Source: Paraburkholderia sabiae (lineage in GTDB: Bacteria; Pseudomonadota; Gammaproteobacteria; Burkholderiales; Burkholderiaceae). From it: 64,000 nt of DNA. Of this stretch, positions 33,636 to 42,756 are shown in pieces (position 1 is the first letter of the stretch; the number at the start of each line of letters is the position of its first letter). The translations under genes were made by a program, and so were the position numbers. The stretch lies in NCBI RefSeq assembly GCF_030412785.1, contig NZ_CP125296.1:992001-1056000 (forward strand). The letters run 5' to 3'. A model generated the notes under the pieces. It worked only from the letters and a program-made list of their open reading frames with translations. It made no database searches and was not told the origin of the DNA.

Positions 33636-35207
33636 ATGACAGCCATCCGAAACATCCTTTTCATCATGTGCGACCAGTTGAGGCGCGATCACCTCGGCTG
33701 CTACGGGCACCCGTATTTGCGCACACGAAATATCGACGCGCTCGCCGCACGCGGCGTGCGTTTCGATAACGCGTACGTCAGTTCGGGCGTTTGCGGACCA
33801 TCGCGCATGTCCTATTACACCGGCCGCACGATGACGAGCCACGGTGCGAACTGGAACCGCGTGCCGCTGTCGATCGGCGAGATCACGCTCGGAGAATATC
33901 TGCGCCGTCATGGGCGCTCGCTCGCGCTTGCCGGCAAGACGCACGTTCAGGTGGACGCGTCAGGCATGGAGCGGCTCGACATCGAGCGCAACAGTGCGGT
34001 TGGTTTGCGGCTCTCGGCGGGCTCGTTTGTCGAACTCGACCGCTACGACGGACATCACGAGCCGGGTAGCGAGAGCGGCTATCCCGCGTGGTTGCGCGCT
34101 CAAGGGTACGAAAGCGAGCGGCCGTGGAGCGATTACGTGATCAGCGTCGAAGACGACGCCGGCAACGTGCGCTCCGGCTGGCAGATGCGCAATGTGGGCT
34201 GGCCGTCGCGCGTCGCCGAACCGCACTCCGAAACGGCGTACATGACAGATCAGGCGATCCGCTATATCGAGCAGCAGGGCGACGAGCCCTGGGCGCTGCA
34301 TCTGTCGTATGTGAAGCCCCACTGGCCGTATGTCGCCCCTCGTCCCTATCACGACATGTATTCGCTCGACCAATGCCTGCCGCCCGTGCGGCGCACGGCG
34401 GAACTCGATAACGCACACCCTGTGACGGCCGCTTACCGGCAGCACGAGGAGAGCATCAATTTCTCGCGCGACGAAGTATCGAACACGGTGCGGCCCGTCT
34501 ATCAGGGGCTCATCCAGCAGATCGACGATCATCTCGGGCGCGTCTGGGAGGCGCTCGACAAGCTGGGCCGCTGGCAGGACACGCTGATCGTCTTCACCGC
34601 CGACCACGGCGATTTTCTCGGCGATCACTGGCTCGGCGAAAAAGAGCAGTTTTACGATACCGTGCAGCGCGTGCCGATGATCGTCTATGATCCGTCGCCC
34701 GATGCGCACGCGACGCGCGGAACGGCGGACGCCCGCTTCACGTCATGCATCGACGTCGTGCCGACGGTGCTCGAAGCGCTCGGGCTACCCGCGTACAAAG
34801 AGCGGATCGAAGGCAGATCGCTGCTGCCGCTCACACGCAACGCTCCGCTGCGCGAAGGCGGCTGGCGCGACTATGTCGTGTCCGAACTCGACTACAGTTT
34901 TCGCGGCGCGCGTCTGACGCTTGGTCGGGAACCGGATGAATGCCGTGGCTGGATGGTGCGCGATGCGCGCTGGAAATACGTGCACTGGCTCGGCTATCGT
35001 CCGCAGTTGTTCGATCTCGAAGCGGACCCGAACGAGTTCGTCGATCTTGGCGGCGACCGCACGCATGAAGCCGTGCGCGCGCAGATGCATGCAAAACTCG
35101 TCGACTGGCACGCGTCGCTCAAGCAGCGTGTGACGATGGACGATGCGGGTGTCGCCAGCCGCACGGATACGCACAAGGACTGGGGTGTGTTCTTCGGCGA
35201 GTGGTGA
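33636..35207 (+). CDS. Sulfatase-family hydrolase (arylsulfatase/phosphonate monoester hydrolase type)
   Basis: A 523-residue alkaline-phosphatase-superfamily enzyme. Metal ligands are at the N-terminus ('NILFIMCDQLRRDHLGCYGH'), and Cys53 in 'GVCGPSRMSYYTGR' fits the C-x-P-x-R signature, in which the Cys is matured to formylglycine. 'GKTH' and 'FTADHGDFLGDH' complete the site. There is no signal peptide, so it acts in the cytoplasm on an imported sulfate, phosphonate or phosphate ester. Its position beside homoprotocatechuate genes suggests an aromatic sulfate ester (inference). Confidence 0.85.
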   Translation: MTAIRNILFIMCDQLRRDHLGCYGHPYLRTRNIDALAARGVRFDNAYVSSGVCGPSRMSYYTGRTMTSHGANWNRVPLSIGEITLGEYLRRHGRSLALAGKTHVQVDASGMERLDIERNSAVGLRLSAGSFVELDRYDGHHEPGSESGYPAWLRAQGYESERPWSDYVISVEDDAGNVRSGWQMRNVGWPSRVAEPHSETAYMTDQAIRYIEQQGDEPWALHLSYVKPHWPYVAPRPYHDMYSLDQCLPPVRRTAELDNAHPVTAAYRQHEESINFSRDEVSNTVRPVYQGLIQQIDDHLGRVWEALDKLGRWQDTLIVFTADHGDFLGDHWLGEKEQFYDTVQRVPMIVYDPSPDAHATRGTADARFTSCIDVVPTVLEALGLPAYKERIEGRSLLPLTRNAPLREGGWRDYVVSELDYSFRGARLTLGREPDECRGWMVRDARWKYVHWLGYRPQLFDLEADPNEFVDLGGDRTHEAVRAQMHAKLVDWHASLKQRVTMDDAGVASRTDTHKDWGVFFGEW

Positions 35208-35269
35208 CGGTCGATACCCGAACGACAAATAGAGAAATAGACCTTCGACAAAGGCACACAGGAGACACC

Positions 35270-36604
35270 ATGATCGACGCTTCCGGCAACTCCGCCGACG
35301 ACGCCGTATTCGGCAAAGTCGCGCGGCGCATCATCCCGTTCATTTTCATCTGCTACGTGGTCAACTTTATCGACCGCGTGAATATCGGCTTTGCGAAGCT
35401 CCAGTTTCTTCAGGACCTGAAGCTCGACGATGCCGTGTTCGGCATCGCGGCGGGGATGTTCTTTGTCGGCTACGTGATCTTCGAATTGCCGAGCAATCTG
35501 CTTGCGGCGCGCATCGGCGTGCGCAAGACGTTGCTGCGGATCATGGTCCTGTGGGGCGCGCTGACGGTGCTGCTGATGTTCGTGCGCGGCGCACATTCGC
35601 TCTACGTGCTGCGCTTTCTTCTCGGCGCTGCGGAAGCGGGCTTCTTTCCGGGCGTCATTCTGTACCTGACTTACTGGTTTCCCGACAGGCGGCGCGGGCG
35701 GATCATCAGTCAGTTCGTCATGGCCGTGCCTTTGGCGGGCATTGTCGGCGGCCCGCTGTCAGGTTCGATCATGAGCGGGCTGCACGGCGCGCTCGGACTC
35801 GCTGGCTGGCAGTGGCTGTTTCTGATCGAAGGGATTCCCGCGATCGCGCTCGGTCTCGCTGCCTGCTTCGTACTCGACGATCGTCCCGCCGATGCGCGCT
35901 GGCTCAGCGATAGCGAGAAGGCGCAGATCGCGGCGGCGCTCAGCGAGGGTCGCGCCCAGCAACCGGCGGGCGCGCATACGCACACGAGGCTTGCCGAGGT
36001 GCTGGCAAATCCGCGCATCTATGTGCTGTCGGCGATCTACTTCAGCGTGTTCATGGCGCTGAACGCAATCGGCTTCTGGATTCCGACACTGCTGCGTCAG
36101 GTCGGCGTGCATCACATTAGCGATATCGGCTGGATCAGCGGCGGGATCTCGGTGTGCACGGCAATCGGCATCGTATTGATCGGACGGCATTCGGACCGAC
36201 GCATGGAGCGGCGCTGGCACGTCGCGGGCTGCGGCTTCGCAGTCGCCGCGAGTTTTCTGCTGCTGCCTTTGACGGCGCATAGCATCGCGTTGACCGTCGC
36301 GTTACTGATCGTCGCGTCGGTCGGCATCTATGCGGTTTTGTCGCTGTTCTGGACGATTCCCACTGCGTATCTTCGCGGCAGCGCGGCCGCGGGCGGCATT
36401 GCGACGATCACGGCCATCGGCGCGATTGGCGGTGCGGTGAGTCCGTGGCTGGTCGGGACGATGAAGACGCAAACGGGCAGCCTCTACACCGGGCTTGCCG
36501 CAATCGGCGTGTTGCTTGCGCTCGGCATGCTGACGCTGCTGTGGATCCTGCGCACGCCGTTGCGCGAGGCAGCGCCTGCCGCGGATGCGTTGGCGAATCG
36601 CTGA
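35270..36604 (+). CDS. MFS transporter, anion:cation symporter family
   Basis: A 444-residue, 12-helix carrier. ATG at 35270 follows AGGAG. 'ICYVVNFIDRVNIGFAKLQF' and 'RFLLGAAEAGFFPGVILYLTYWFP' mark the ACS family. It follows the sulfatase by 62 bases and probably imports its substrate, or an aromatic acid such as 4-hydroxyphenylacetate (HpaX belongs to the same family). A hairpin without a T-run (CGGTCTG/CAGACCG, 36605-36630) follows the stop. Confidence 0.87.
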   Translation: MIDASGNSADDAVFGKVARRIIPFIFICYVVNFIDRVNIGFAKLQFLQDLKLDDAVFGIAAGMFFVGYVIFELPSNLLAARIGVRKTLLRIMVLWGALTVLLMFVRGAHSLYVLRFLLGAAEAGFFPGVILYLTYWFPDRRRGRIISQFVMAVPLAGIVGGPLSGSIMSGLHGALGLAGWQWLFLIEGIPAIALGLAACFVLDDRPADARWLSDSEKAQIAAALSEGRAQQPAGAHTHTRLAEVLANPRIYVLSAIYFSVFMALNAIGFWIPTLLRQVGVHHISDIGWISGGISVCTAIGIVLIGRHSDRRMERRWHVAGCGFAVAASFLLLPLTAHSIALTVALLIVASVGIYAVLSLFWTIPTAYLRGSAAAGGIATITAIGAIGGAVSPWLVGTMKTQTGSLYTGLAAIGVLLALGMLTLLWILRTPLREAAPAADALANR

Positions 36605-36725
36605 CGGTCTGATCCGAGCGCAGCAGACCGCGATGGAATGATTGCGTCACGCTGTTCCGTGAGTCCCCAGGCAGTGGTCAGCGACCGCGTCGTCTCCGGG
36701 GAAACCCGTAGTGATTCATTAAATC

Positions 36726-36769
36726 TTGACGTCGGATCACAGCAAGCGAAATAATACTAACATGTGAGT
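36726..36769 (+). promoter_or_regulatory. hpa operon promoter and overlapping operator
   Basis: TTGACG (36726-36731) and AATAAT (36750-36755) are spaced 18 bp. Immediately after the -10 is ACTAACATGTGAGT (36756-36769), a 14-bp palindrome with one mismatched pair, so a repressor bound there would block the start site. It is 23 bases upstream of the first hpa start codon. Confidence 0.6.
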
Positions 36770-36791
36770 AAATCTGAAAAGGCGCACTCGG

Positions 36792-37556
36792 ATGTTTGTA
36801 CTTGCCGATCATCGAATTCATCTGGAAGGGGAGCCGCTCGCACGCGATATCGATGCGCAAAGCGTCGGTGTGTTGCTCGCGAACGGCGCGGCATGCAGGC
36901 CGCCTGTGTCGGGCGCGGTCTACGGAACGTTGCTGAACGATCGCGCCGCGCTCGACGCGCTCGGCGATGCCGTTCACGCCGCGCCCTACAAGGCGCCGCC
37001 GAAAGCCCCCGTGCTCTACGTGAAGCCGCGCAATACGTTTGCCGGTCATCGCGCGCATATCGTCGTGCCGGACGATGACGAGGGCGTGCAGATCGGCGGT
37101 TCGCTCGGCATCGTGATCGGGCGCACGGCGTGCCGTGTGAGCGCGGATAACGCGCTGGAACATGTCGCGGGCTACACGGTCGTCGCGGATCTGTGCGTGC
37201 CGCACGAAAGCGTATATCGGCCTTCGGTGCGGTTTCGCGCGCGTGACGGGTTTTGCGTGATGGGACCGGCGCTTGTTGCGCGTCGGCATGTGGCCGATCC
37301 GGACGCGCTGAACATTGCGATCGATGTCGAAGGCCAGGCGCAGTTCAACGCCAGCACGGCAACGTCGATCCGAAGCGTCGCGCGTCTGATCGCCGACGTC
37401 ACTGACTTCATGACGCTCTCGCCCGGCGACGTGCTGACGATGGGCGTGCCGCACGGTGCGCCGGTTGCGCACGCAGGCGACGCGATCAGCATTGCAATCG
37501 GCGATATGCCGCCGCTGCGTTTCTCGATGAAAGCACAAGAAGGAGCCGAACGATGA
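36792..37556 (+). CDS. hpaG1: Homoprotocatechuate pathway isomerase/decarboxylase, N-terminal-type subunit
   Basis: A 254-residue protein of the fumarylacetoacetate hydrolase fold. In E. coli the bifunctional HpaG is a fusion of two such halves; here they are separate genes that overlap by four bases (ATGA at 37553). This half carries 'APVLYVKPRNTFAGHRAHIVVP' and 'SLGIVIGRTACRV' with the metal-binding Glu/Asp positions partly altered relative to the second half. Together they decarboxylate 5-oxopent-3-ene-1,2,5-tricarboxylate and isomerise the product. First gene of the hpa operon. Confidence 0.85.
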   Translation: MFVLADHRIHLEGEPLARDIDAQSVGVLLANGAACRPPVSGAVYGTLLNDRAALDALGDAVHAAPYKAPPKAPVLYVKPRNTFAGHRAHIVVPDDDEGVQIGGSLGIVIGRTACRVSADNALEHVAGYTVVADLCVPHESVYRPSVRFRARDGFCVMGPALVARRHVADPDALNIAIDVEGQAQFNASTATSIRSVARLIADVTDFMTLSPGDVLTMGVPHGAPVAHAGDAISIAIGDMPPLRFSMKAQEGAER

Positions 37557-38311
37557 TGCGCGGCCGTGTTGCCTACGCAGGCGCGATTCATGAAGCGTAT
37601 CCGCACGAACGGGGCGTTCGTCTCGCCGATGGCCGCGTGTGTCGCGAGGAAGAAGTCGTGTGGCTCGCGCCGATCGAGACGGGCACGATCTTCGCGCTCG
37701 GACTCAACTATGCAGAGCACGCGAAAGAACTGCAATTCTCGAAGCAGGAAGAGCCGCTCGTGTTTCTCAAGGGACCGGGCAGCGTGATGGGCCATCGCGG
37801 TGTGACGCGTCGACCGTCCGACGTGACGTTCATGCACTACGAGTGCGAGCTTGCCGTCGTGATCGGCCGTCCGGCAAAAGAGGTGTCGCGCGGCGAAGCC
37901 ATGCAGTACGTTGCGGGCTACATGATCGCCAACGACTACGCGATCCGCGACTACCTGGAGAACTACTACCGGCCGAATCTGCGCGTGAAGAACCGCGACG
38001 GCGGCACGGTGCTCGGACCGTGGTTCGTCGATGCCGCCGATATCGCCGACGTCGCGCAACTCGAATTGCGCACCTGGGTGAACGGCACGCTGCATCAGAA
38101 GGGCAATACGCGCGATCTGGTGACGGACGTGCCCGCGCTGATCGAATATCTGAGCAGCTTCATGACGCTCGCGCCGGGCGACATCATTCTGACGGGAACG
38201 CCAGAAGGCGTCGTCAATGTGAATGCGGGCGACGAAGTCGTCTGCGAGATCGACGGCCTGGGCCGACTTTCCAACGTGATTGCTTCCGACGCGGACTTCA
38301 ACCGCGACTGA
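37553..38311 (+). CDS. hpaG2: Homoprotocatechuate pathway isomerase/decarboxylase, C-terminal-type subunit
   Basis: A 252-residue FAA-hydrolase-fold protein with the full active-site set: 'FALGLNYAEHAKEL', 'PLVFLKGPGSV', metal ligands in 'MHYECELAVVIGRPAKEV' (E-x-E) and the later Asp in 'YMIANDYAIRDYL', plus 'LTGTPEGVVNVNAGDEV'. It overlaps hpaG1 by four bases, so the pair is translationally coupled. The reaction is decarboxylation/isomerisation after ring cleavage and semialdehyde oxidation. Confidence 0.9.
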   Translation: MMRGRVAYAGAIHEAYPHERGVRLADGRVCREEEVVWLAPIETGTIFALGLNYAEHAKELQFSKQEEPLVFLKGPGSVMGHRGVTRRPSDVTFMHYECELAVVIGRPAKEVSRGEAMQYVAGYMIANDYAIRDYLENYYRPNLRVKNRDGGTVLGPWFVDAADIADVAQLELRTWVNGTLHQKGNTRDLVTDVPALIEYLSSFMTLAPGDIILTGTPEGVVNVNAGDEVVCEIDGLGRLSNVIASDADFNRD

Positions 38312-38328
38312 CCATTCAGGACATGCCA

Positions 38329-39786
38329 ATGCGAATCGAACATCTGATCAACGGCAAGCCGAAGGCTGCACGCGAGTACTTCGAAACAGTGAATCCGGCG
38401 ACACAGGAAGTACTTGCCGAAGTCGCGAGCGGTACAGCCGAGGACATCGACGCTGCCGTACAGGCTGCAAAAGAAGCGTTTCCCGCGTGGGCCGCGAAGC
38501 CCGCGAGTGAGCGCGCGAAGCTCGTGCGCAAACTCGGCGAACTGATCGCGAAGAACGTGCCGGAACTCTCCGACACGGAAACGCGCGATACGGGGCAGAC
38601 CATTTCGCAAACGCGCAAGCAACTCGTGCCGCGTGCCGCCGACAACTTCACGTATTTCGCGGAGATGTGCACGCGCGTCGACGGCCACACGTATCCCACC
38701 GATTCGCATCTGAACTACACGCTGTTTCATCCCGTCGGCGTGTGCGCGCTGATTTCGCCGTGGAATGTGCCGTTCATGACGGCGACGTGGAAGGTCGCGC
38801 CTTGTCTCGCGTTCGGCAATACGGCGGTGTTGAAGATGAGCGAACTGTCGCCGCTCACGGCTTCGATGCTCGGCACTCTCGCGTTGGAAGCGGGTATTCC
38901 CGCCGGCGTGCTGAATGTCGTGCATGGCTACGGCAAGGACGCGGGCGAGCCGCTCGTCGCGCATCCCGATGTGCACGCGATTTCGTTCACCGGGTCGACG
39001 GCAACGGGTAATCGCATCGTGCAGACAGCGGGCCTGAAGAAGTTCTCGATGGAACTGGGCGGCAAGTCGCCGTTCGTCATTTTCGACGACGCCGATTTCG
39101 AACGTGCGCTCGATGCCGCCGTGTTCATGATCTTCTCGAACAATGGTGAGCGCTGCACGGCGGGCTCGCGGATTCTGGTGCAGAAATCGATCTATGCGAA
39201 ATTCGCGGAACGCTTTATCGAGCGTGCAAAGCGTTTGACCGTTGGCGATCCATTGAGCGAGAGCACGATCATCGGACCGATGATCAGCCAGGCGCACCTG
39301 GCGAAAGTACGCAGCTACATCGAACTGGGACCGAAGGAAGGCGCGACGCTCGCATGCGGCGGTCTGGATGCGCCGACGCTTCCCGAGGCCCTGAAACAAG
39401 GCAATTTCGTGACGCCGACCGTATTCGTCGATGTCGACAATCGCATGCGCATTGCGCAGGAAGAGATCTTCGGGCCAGTAGCCTGCCTGATTCCTTTCGA
39501 CGACGAAGCCGAAGCGATTCGCCTCGCCAACGATATTTCATACGGTCTCTCCAGCTACGTGTGGACCGAGAACACAGGTCGCGCGCATCGCGTTGCGGCC
39601 GCCATCGAAGCGGGCATGTGCTTTGTGAACAGCCAGAACGTGCGCGATCTGCGTCAGCCGTTCGGCGGTACGAAGGCGTCGGGTGTCGGGCGCGAAGGCG
39701 GCACGTGGAGCTATGAAGTGTTCCTCGAACCGAAGAACGTGTGCGTGTCGCTCGGTTCGCATCACATTCCGCGCTGGGGCGTCTGA
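38329..39786 (+). CDS. hpaE: 5-carboxymethyl-2-hydroxymuconate semialdehyde dehydrogenase
   Basis: A 485-residue ALDH. ATG at 38329 has AGGA 7 bases upstream and gives the usual HpaE start 'IEHLINGK'. General base Glu242 ('SMELGGKSP') and nucleophile Cys276 ('NNGERCTAGSR') are present, and the C-terminus 'FGGTKASGVGREGGTWSYEV' fits HpaE closely. It oxidises the ring-fission semialdehyde made by HpaD with NAD. It sits between hpaG2 and hpaD as in other hpa clusters. Confidence 0.93.
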   Translation: MRIEHLINGKPKAAREYFETVNPATQEVLAEVASGTAEDIDAAVQAAKEAFPAWAAKPASERAKLVRKLGELIAKNVPELSDTETRDTGQTISQTRKQLVPRAADNFTYFAEMCTRVDGHTYPTDSHLNYTLFHPVGVCALISPWNVPFMTATWKVAPCLAFGNTAVLKMSELSPLTASMLGTLALEAGIPAGVLNVVHGYGKDAGEPLVAHPDVHAISFTGSTATGNRIVQTAGLKKFSMELGGKSPFVIFDDADFERALDAAVFMIFSNNGERCTAGSRILVQKSIYAKFAERFIERAKRLTVGDPLSESTIIGPMISQAHLAKVRSYIELGPKEGATLACGGLDAPTLPEALKQGNFVTPTVFVDVDNRMRIAQEEIFGPVACLIPFDDEAEAIRLANDISYGLSSYVWTENTGRAHRVAAAIEAGMCFVNSQNVRDLRQPFGGTKASGVGREGGTWSYEVFLEPKNVCVSLGSHHIPRWGV

Positions 39787-39799
39787 ACGGGAGATCGCA

Positions 39800-40663
39800 A
39801 TGGGCAAGCTCGCATTGGCCGCGAAAGTGACTCACGTGCCTTCGCTTTATCTGTCGGAACTGGATGGGCCGCATAAGGGATGCCGTCAGGCGGCGATCGA
39901 CGGACATCATGAAATCGGCCGACGTTGCCGCGAACTGGGCGTCGATACGATCGTCGTGTTCGATGTGCATTGGCTCGTCAATAGCGAATATCACATCAAT
40001 TGCGCGCCGAAGTTCGAAGGCATCTATACGAGCAACGAACTGCCGCATTTCATCAACAACATGGCGTATGCGTATCCGGGCAACGTGCAGCTAGGCAAGC
40101 TGATCGCAGACGTCGCCAATGAAATGGGCGTGAAAAGCCGCGCGCATAGCGAGACTTCGCTCGAACTCGAATACGGCACGCTGGTGCCGATGCGCTACAT
40201 GAATGCGGACCAGCGCTTCAAGGTCGTATCGATTGCGGGCTGGTGCATGTGGCACGACCTGCCGACGAGTGCGCGTTTCGGGCTGGCAGTACGGAAGGCG
40301 ATTGAAGAGCGCTACGAGGGAACAGTGGCGATTCTCGCGAGCGGCTCGCTCAGTCATCACTTCGCGAACAACGGCACGGCGGAGCAGTTCATGCACAAGG
40401 TGTGGGATCCGTTTCTCGAACAGACGGACCGGCATGTCGTGTCGCTGTGGGAGAAGGGCGACTGGAAGACCTTTTGCGGCATGCTGCCGCTGTACAACGA
40501 GAAATGCTGGGGCGAGGGCGGCATGCACGATACGGCGATGCTGCTGGGTGCGCTCGGCTGGGATCGTTATGAGGGCAAGGCCGAAGTGGTGACGCCGTAC
40601 TTCGGCAGTTCGGGGACGGGACAGATCAATGCGATTTTCCCCGTTACGCCGCTGCCGGCCTGA
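39800..40663 (+). CDS. hpaD: 3,4-dihydroxyphenylacetate (homoprotocatechuate) 2,3-dioxygenase
   Basis: A 287-residue LigB-type extradiol dioxygenase. The N-terminus 'GKLALAAKVTHVPSLYLSE' carries a metal-ligand His, with 'AIDGHHEIGRRCRELGVDT', 'VFDVHWLVNSEYHINC', 'SGSLSHHFANN' and 'MHDTAMLLGALGWD' following as in E. coli HpaD. It opens the ring of homoprotocatechuate to 5-carboxymethyl-2-hydroxymuconate semialdehyde using Fe(II) and O2. ATG at 39800 has GGGAG upstream, 13 bases after hpaE. Confidence 0.95.
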   Translation: MGKLALAAKVTHVPSLYLSELDGPHKGCRQAAIDGHHEIGRRCRELGVDTIVVFDVHWLVNSEYHINCAPKFEGIYTSNELPHFINNMAYAYPGNVQLGKLIADVANEMGVKSRAHSETSLELEYGTLVPMRYMNADQRFKVVSIAGWCMWHDLPTSARFGLAVRKAIEERYEGTVAILASGSLSHHFANNGTAEQFMHKVWDPFLEQTDRHVVSLWEKGDWKTFCGMLPLYNEKCWGEGGMHDTAMLLGALGWDRYEGKAEVVTPYFGSSGTGQINAIFPVTPLPA

Positions 40664-40683
40664 TCGATCAAAGGAGAGTTGAC

Positions 40684-41082
40684 GTGCCGCATCTCACGCT
40701 CGAATACAGCGCCAATCTGGCGAATGAAGACAGCATCGGCGCGCTTTGCAAGAAGCTCGCGCAATGTCTCGATGCGCAACGCGATAACGACCAGCGCGTC
40801 TATCCGCTGGGCGGCATACGCGTGCGCGCGTTGCGCTGCGAAGAGTTCTGCATCGCCGATGGAAGACGGGATGCCGCGTTTCTGCATGCGAACCTGAAGA
40901 TCGGCGCGGGTCGCTCGGAGAGCGTGAAGAAAGCAACCGGCGATGCATTGTTCGACGTCATCAAACAGCATTTCGCGGAAGCATTCGAAAAACATGGGCT
41001 GGCGTTATCGCTCGAAATCGGCGAATTCAGCGAAGCGGGCACCTGGAAACATAACAATCTGCATGCGCGCCTGAAGGGCTGA
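40684..41082 (+). CDS. hpaF: 5-carboxymethyl-2-hydroxymuconate delta-isomerase
   Basis: A 132-residue tautomerase-superfamily enzyme (CHMI). GTG at 40684 is followed by Pro, which becomes the N-terminal catalytic base once Met is removed, and GGAGAG lies upstream. The body ('PHLTLEYSANLANED', 'YPLGGIRVRALRCEEFCIAD', 'HANLKIGAGRSESVKK') matches CHMI. It shifts the double bond of 5-carboxymethyl-2-hydroxymuconate before decarboxylation. Confidence 0.93.
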   Translation: MPHLTLEYSANLANEDSIGALCKKLAQCLDAQRDNDQRVYPLGGIRVRALRCEEFCIADGRRDAAFLHANLKIGAGRSESVKKATGDALFDVIKQHFAEAFEKHGLALSLEIGEFSEAGTWKHNNLHARLKG

Positions 41083-41100
41083 GCACGGGAGGAAAGGATC

Positions 41101-41904
41101 ATGCTGGACGAGAAGATCATTCGCGAACTCGCCGCGAAACTCGATCACGCTGAAAAGACGCGCACGCAATTGCGCCATTTTTCTGCGGCGTATCCCGAGA
41201 TGACGATCGAAGACGGTTACGCGATTCAGCGCGAATGGGTGAAGATGAAGCTCGCTGAAGGACACGTGATCAAAGGGCGCAAGATCGGTTTGACGTCGCG
41301 TGCGATGCAGCGTTCGTCGCAGATTGATGAGCCGGACTATGCGCCGCTTCTGGACAGCATGTTCATCGAAAGCGGGCGTGACATTCGCGCGGACCGTTTC
41401 ATTGCTCCGCGAGTCGAAGTAGAGCTGGCGTTCATTCTCGCGAAGCCGCTCAAAGGCCCGAACGTCACGCTGTTCGACGTGCTCGATGCAACTGCGTACG
41501 TGACGCCTGCCGTCGAAATCATCGATGCGCGTATCGAACAGTTCGACCGCGACACCAAAGCGCCGCGCAAGGTCTTCGATACGATCTCCGATTTCGCGGC
41601 CAATGCGGGCATCGTGATGGGCGGCCGTCCTGTGCGTCCGATGGATGTCGACCTGCGCTGGGTCGGCGCGCTGCTGTACAAGAACGGCGCCGTCGAAGAG
41701 AGCGGTCTTGCCGCTGCGGTACTGAATCATCCGGCGACGGGCGTCGCGTGGCTCGCGAACAAGATCGCGCCCTACGACGAAGCGCTGAATGCAAACGACG
41801 TGATTCTCAGCGGCTCATTTACCGCGCCGATTGCCGCGCGTGCAGGCGATACGTTTCATGTCGATTACGGCCCGCTCGGCGGCATCGCCCTCAACTTCGT
41901 GTGA
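41101..41904 (+). CDS. hpaH: 2-oxo-hept-4-ene-1,7-dioate hydratase
   Basis: A 267-residue member of the 2-hydroxypentadienoate hydratase group in the FAA-hydrolase fold. Characteristic are 'GYAIQREWVKMKLAEGHVIKGRKIGLTS' (here broken at Ala-Glu) and metal ligands in 'VEVELAFILAKPL' (E-x-E) plus 'EIIDARI'. GGAGG precedes the ATG. It adds water to 2-oxohept-4-ene-1,7-dioate, giving the substrate of HpaI. Confidence 0.93.
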   Translation: MLDEKIIRELAAKLDHAEKTRTQLRHFSAAYPEMTIEDGYAIQREWVKMKLAEGHVIKGRKIGLTSRAMQRSSQIDEPDYAPLLDSMFIESGRDIRADRFIAPRVEVELAFILAKPLKGPNVTLFDVLDATAYVTPAVEIIDARIEQFDRDTKAPRKVFDTISDFAANAGIVMGGRPVRPMDVDLRWVGALLYKNGAVEESGLAAAVLNHPATGVAWLANKIAPYDEALNANDVILSGSFTAPIAARAGDTFHVDYGPLGGIALNFV

Positions 41905-41913
41905 CCATTGCGA

Positions 41914-42717
41914 ATGGAACCTGTTAAAAACACCTTCAAACAGGCACTCGCCGATGGCAGGACGCAATTCGGCCTGTGGGCTGCATTTGCCGATGCCTAT
42001 GTGACGGAAGCGATTGCGACGGCCGGTTTCGACTGGCTGCTGATCGACAACGAGCACGCACCCAACGACGTGCGCAGTACGCTCGCGCAACTCCAGGTGC
42101 TCGCGGCGTATTCGTCGCATCCCGTCGTGCGGCCGGTGAAAGCGGATGCGGCGGTGATCAAGCAACTGCTCGATATCGGCGCGCAGACGTTGTTGTTGCC
42201 GATGATCGACTCCGCCGATCAGGCGCGTGACGCCGTAGCGGCGACGCGTTATCCGCCCGAAGGGATACGCGGCGTCGGTAGCGCACTGGCGAGAGCGTCG
42301 CGATGGAATCGTGTGCCGGACTATCTGGCCACGGCGGCGCGTGAACTCTGTGTGCTGGTGCAGGTGGAAACCGTCACAGGGATGAACAACCTCGACGGGA
42401 TAGCGCGGGTTGACGGCGTGGACGGCGTCTTTTTCGGGCCTGCCGACTTGAGCGCGTCGATGGGGTATCTAGGCAAGCCAGGTGCGCCCGAAGTGCGCGA
42501 GGCCATTTGCAACGGTATCCGGCTCGTCCGGAATGCAGGCAAAGCGGCGGGCGTGCTTGCGCCGGATCGTGCTTTCGCGGACGAGTACATGGCGGCAGGG
42601 GCGACGTTTGTCGCCGTTGGAACGGACACGGGGCTTCTGACCTCGGCCGCCGCGCAACTGGCCGCGTCGTTTAAAAAGCAGGACGTCACAGCGAAGACGG
42701 AGCGGGGCGGCTACTGA
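41914..42717 (+). CDS. hpaI: 4-hydroxy-2-oxoheptanedioate aldolase
   Basis: A 267-residue HpcH/HpaI class II aldolase. '[15 protein letters not shown]', '[29 protein letters not shown]', '[13 protein letters not shown]' (metal Glu) and '[14 protein letters not shown]' (metal Asp) are all present; the long stretch is quoted only in part of its conserved core. It cleaves 4-hydroxy-2-oxoheptanedioate to pyruvate and succinate semialdehyde, ending the pathway. ATG at 41914 lacks a good ribosome-binding site and follows hpaH by 9 bases, so coupling is likely. Confidence 0.93.
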   Translation: MEPVKNTFKQALADGRTQFGLWAAFADAYVTEAIATAGFDWLLIDNEHAPNDVRSTLAQLQVLAAYSSHPVVRPVKADAAVIKQLLDIGAQTLLLPMIDSADQARDAVAATRYPPEGIRGVGSALARASRWNRVPDYLATAARELCVLVQVETVTGMNNLDGIARVDGVDGVFFGPADLSASMGYLGKPGAPEVREAICNGIRLVRNAGKAAGVLAPDRAFADEYMAAGATFVAVGTDTGLLTSAAAQLAASFKKQDVTAKTERGGY

Positions 42718-42730
42718 TACATCGCTGCCT

Positions 42731-42756
42731 GCCCGCCTTCAATGCGACCGGCGGGC
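42731..42756. terminator. Shared hairpin at the end of hpaI and the convergent AraC gene
   Basis: GCCCGCC (42731-42737) pairs with GGCGGGC (42750-42756) across a 12-base loop. It begins 14 bases after the hpaI stop and overlaps the stop codon region of the convergent regulator. No T-run on either strand, so a weak or Rho-assisted end. Confidence 0.45.

Noticed and set aside
36605..36630. Terminator after the MFS gene at 35270
   Set aside because: CGGTCTG/CAGACCG pairs over 7 bp but has a 12-base loop and no T-run; too weak to list as a terminator.
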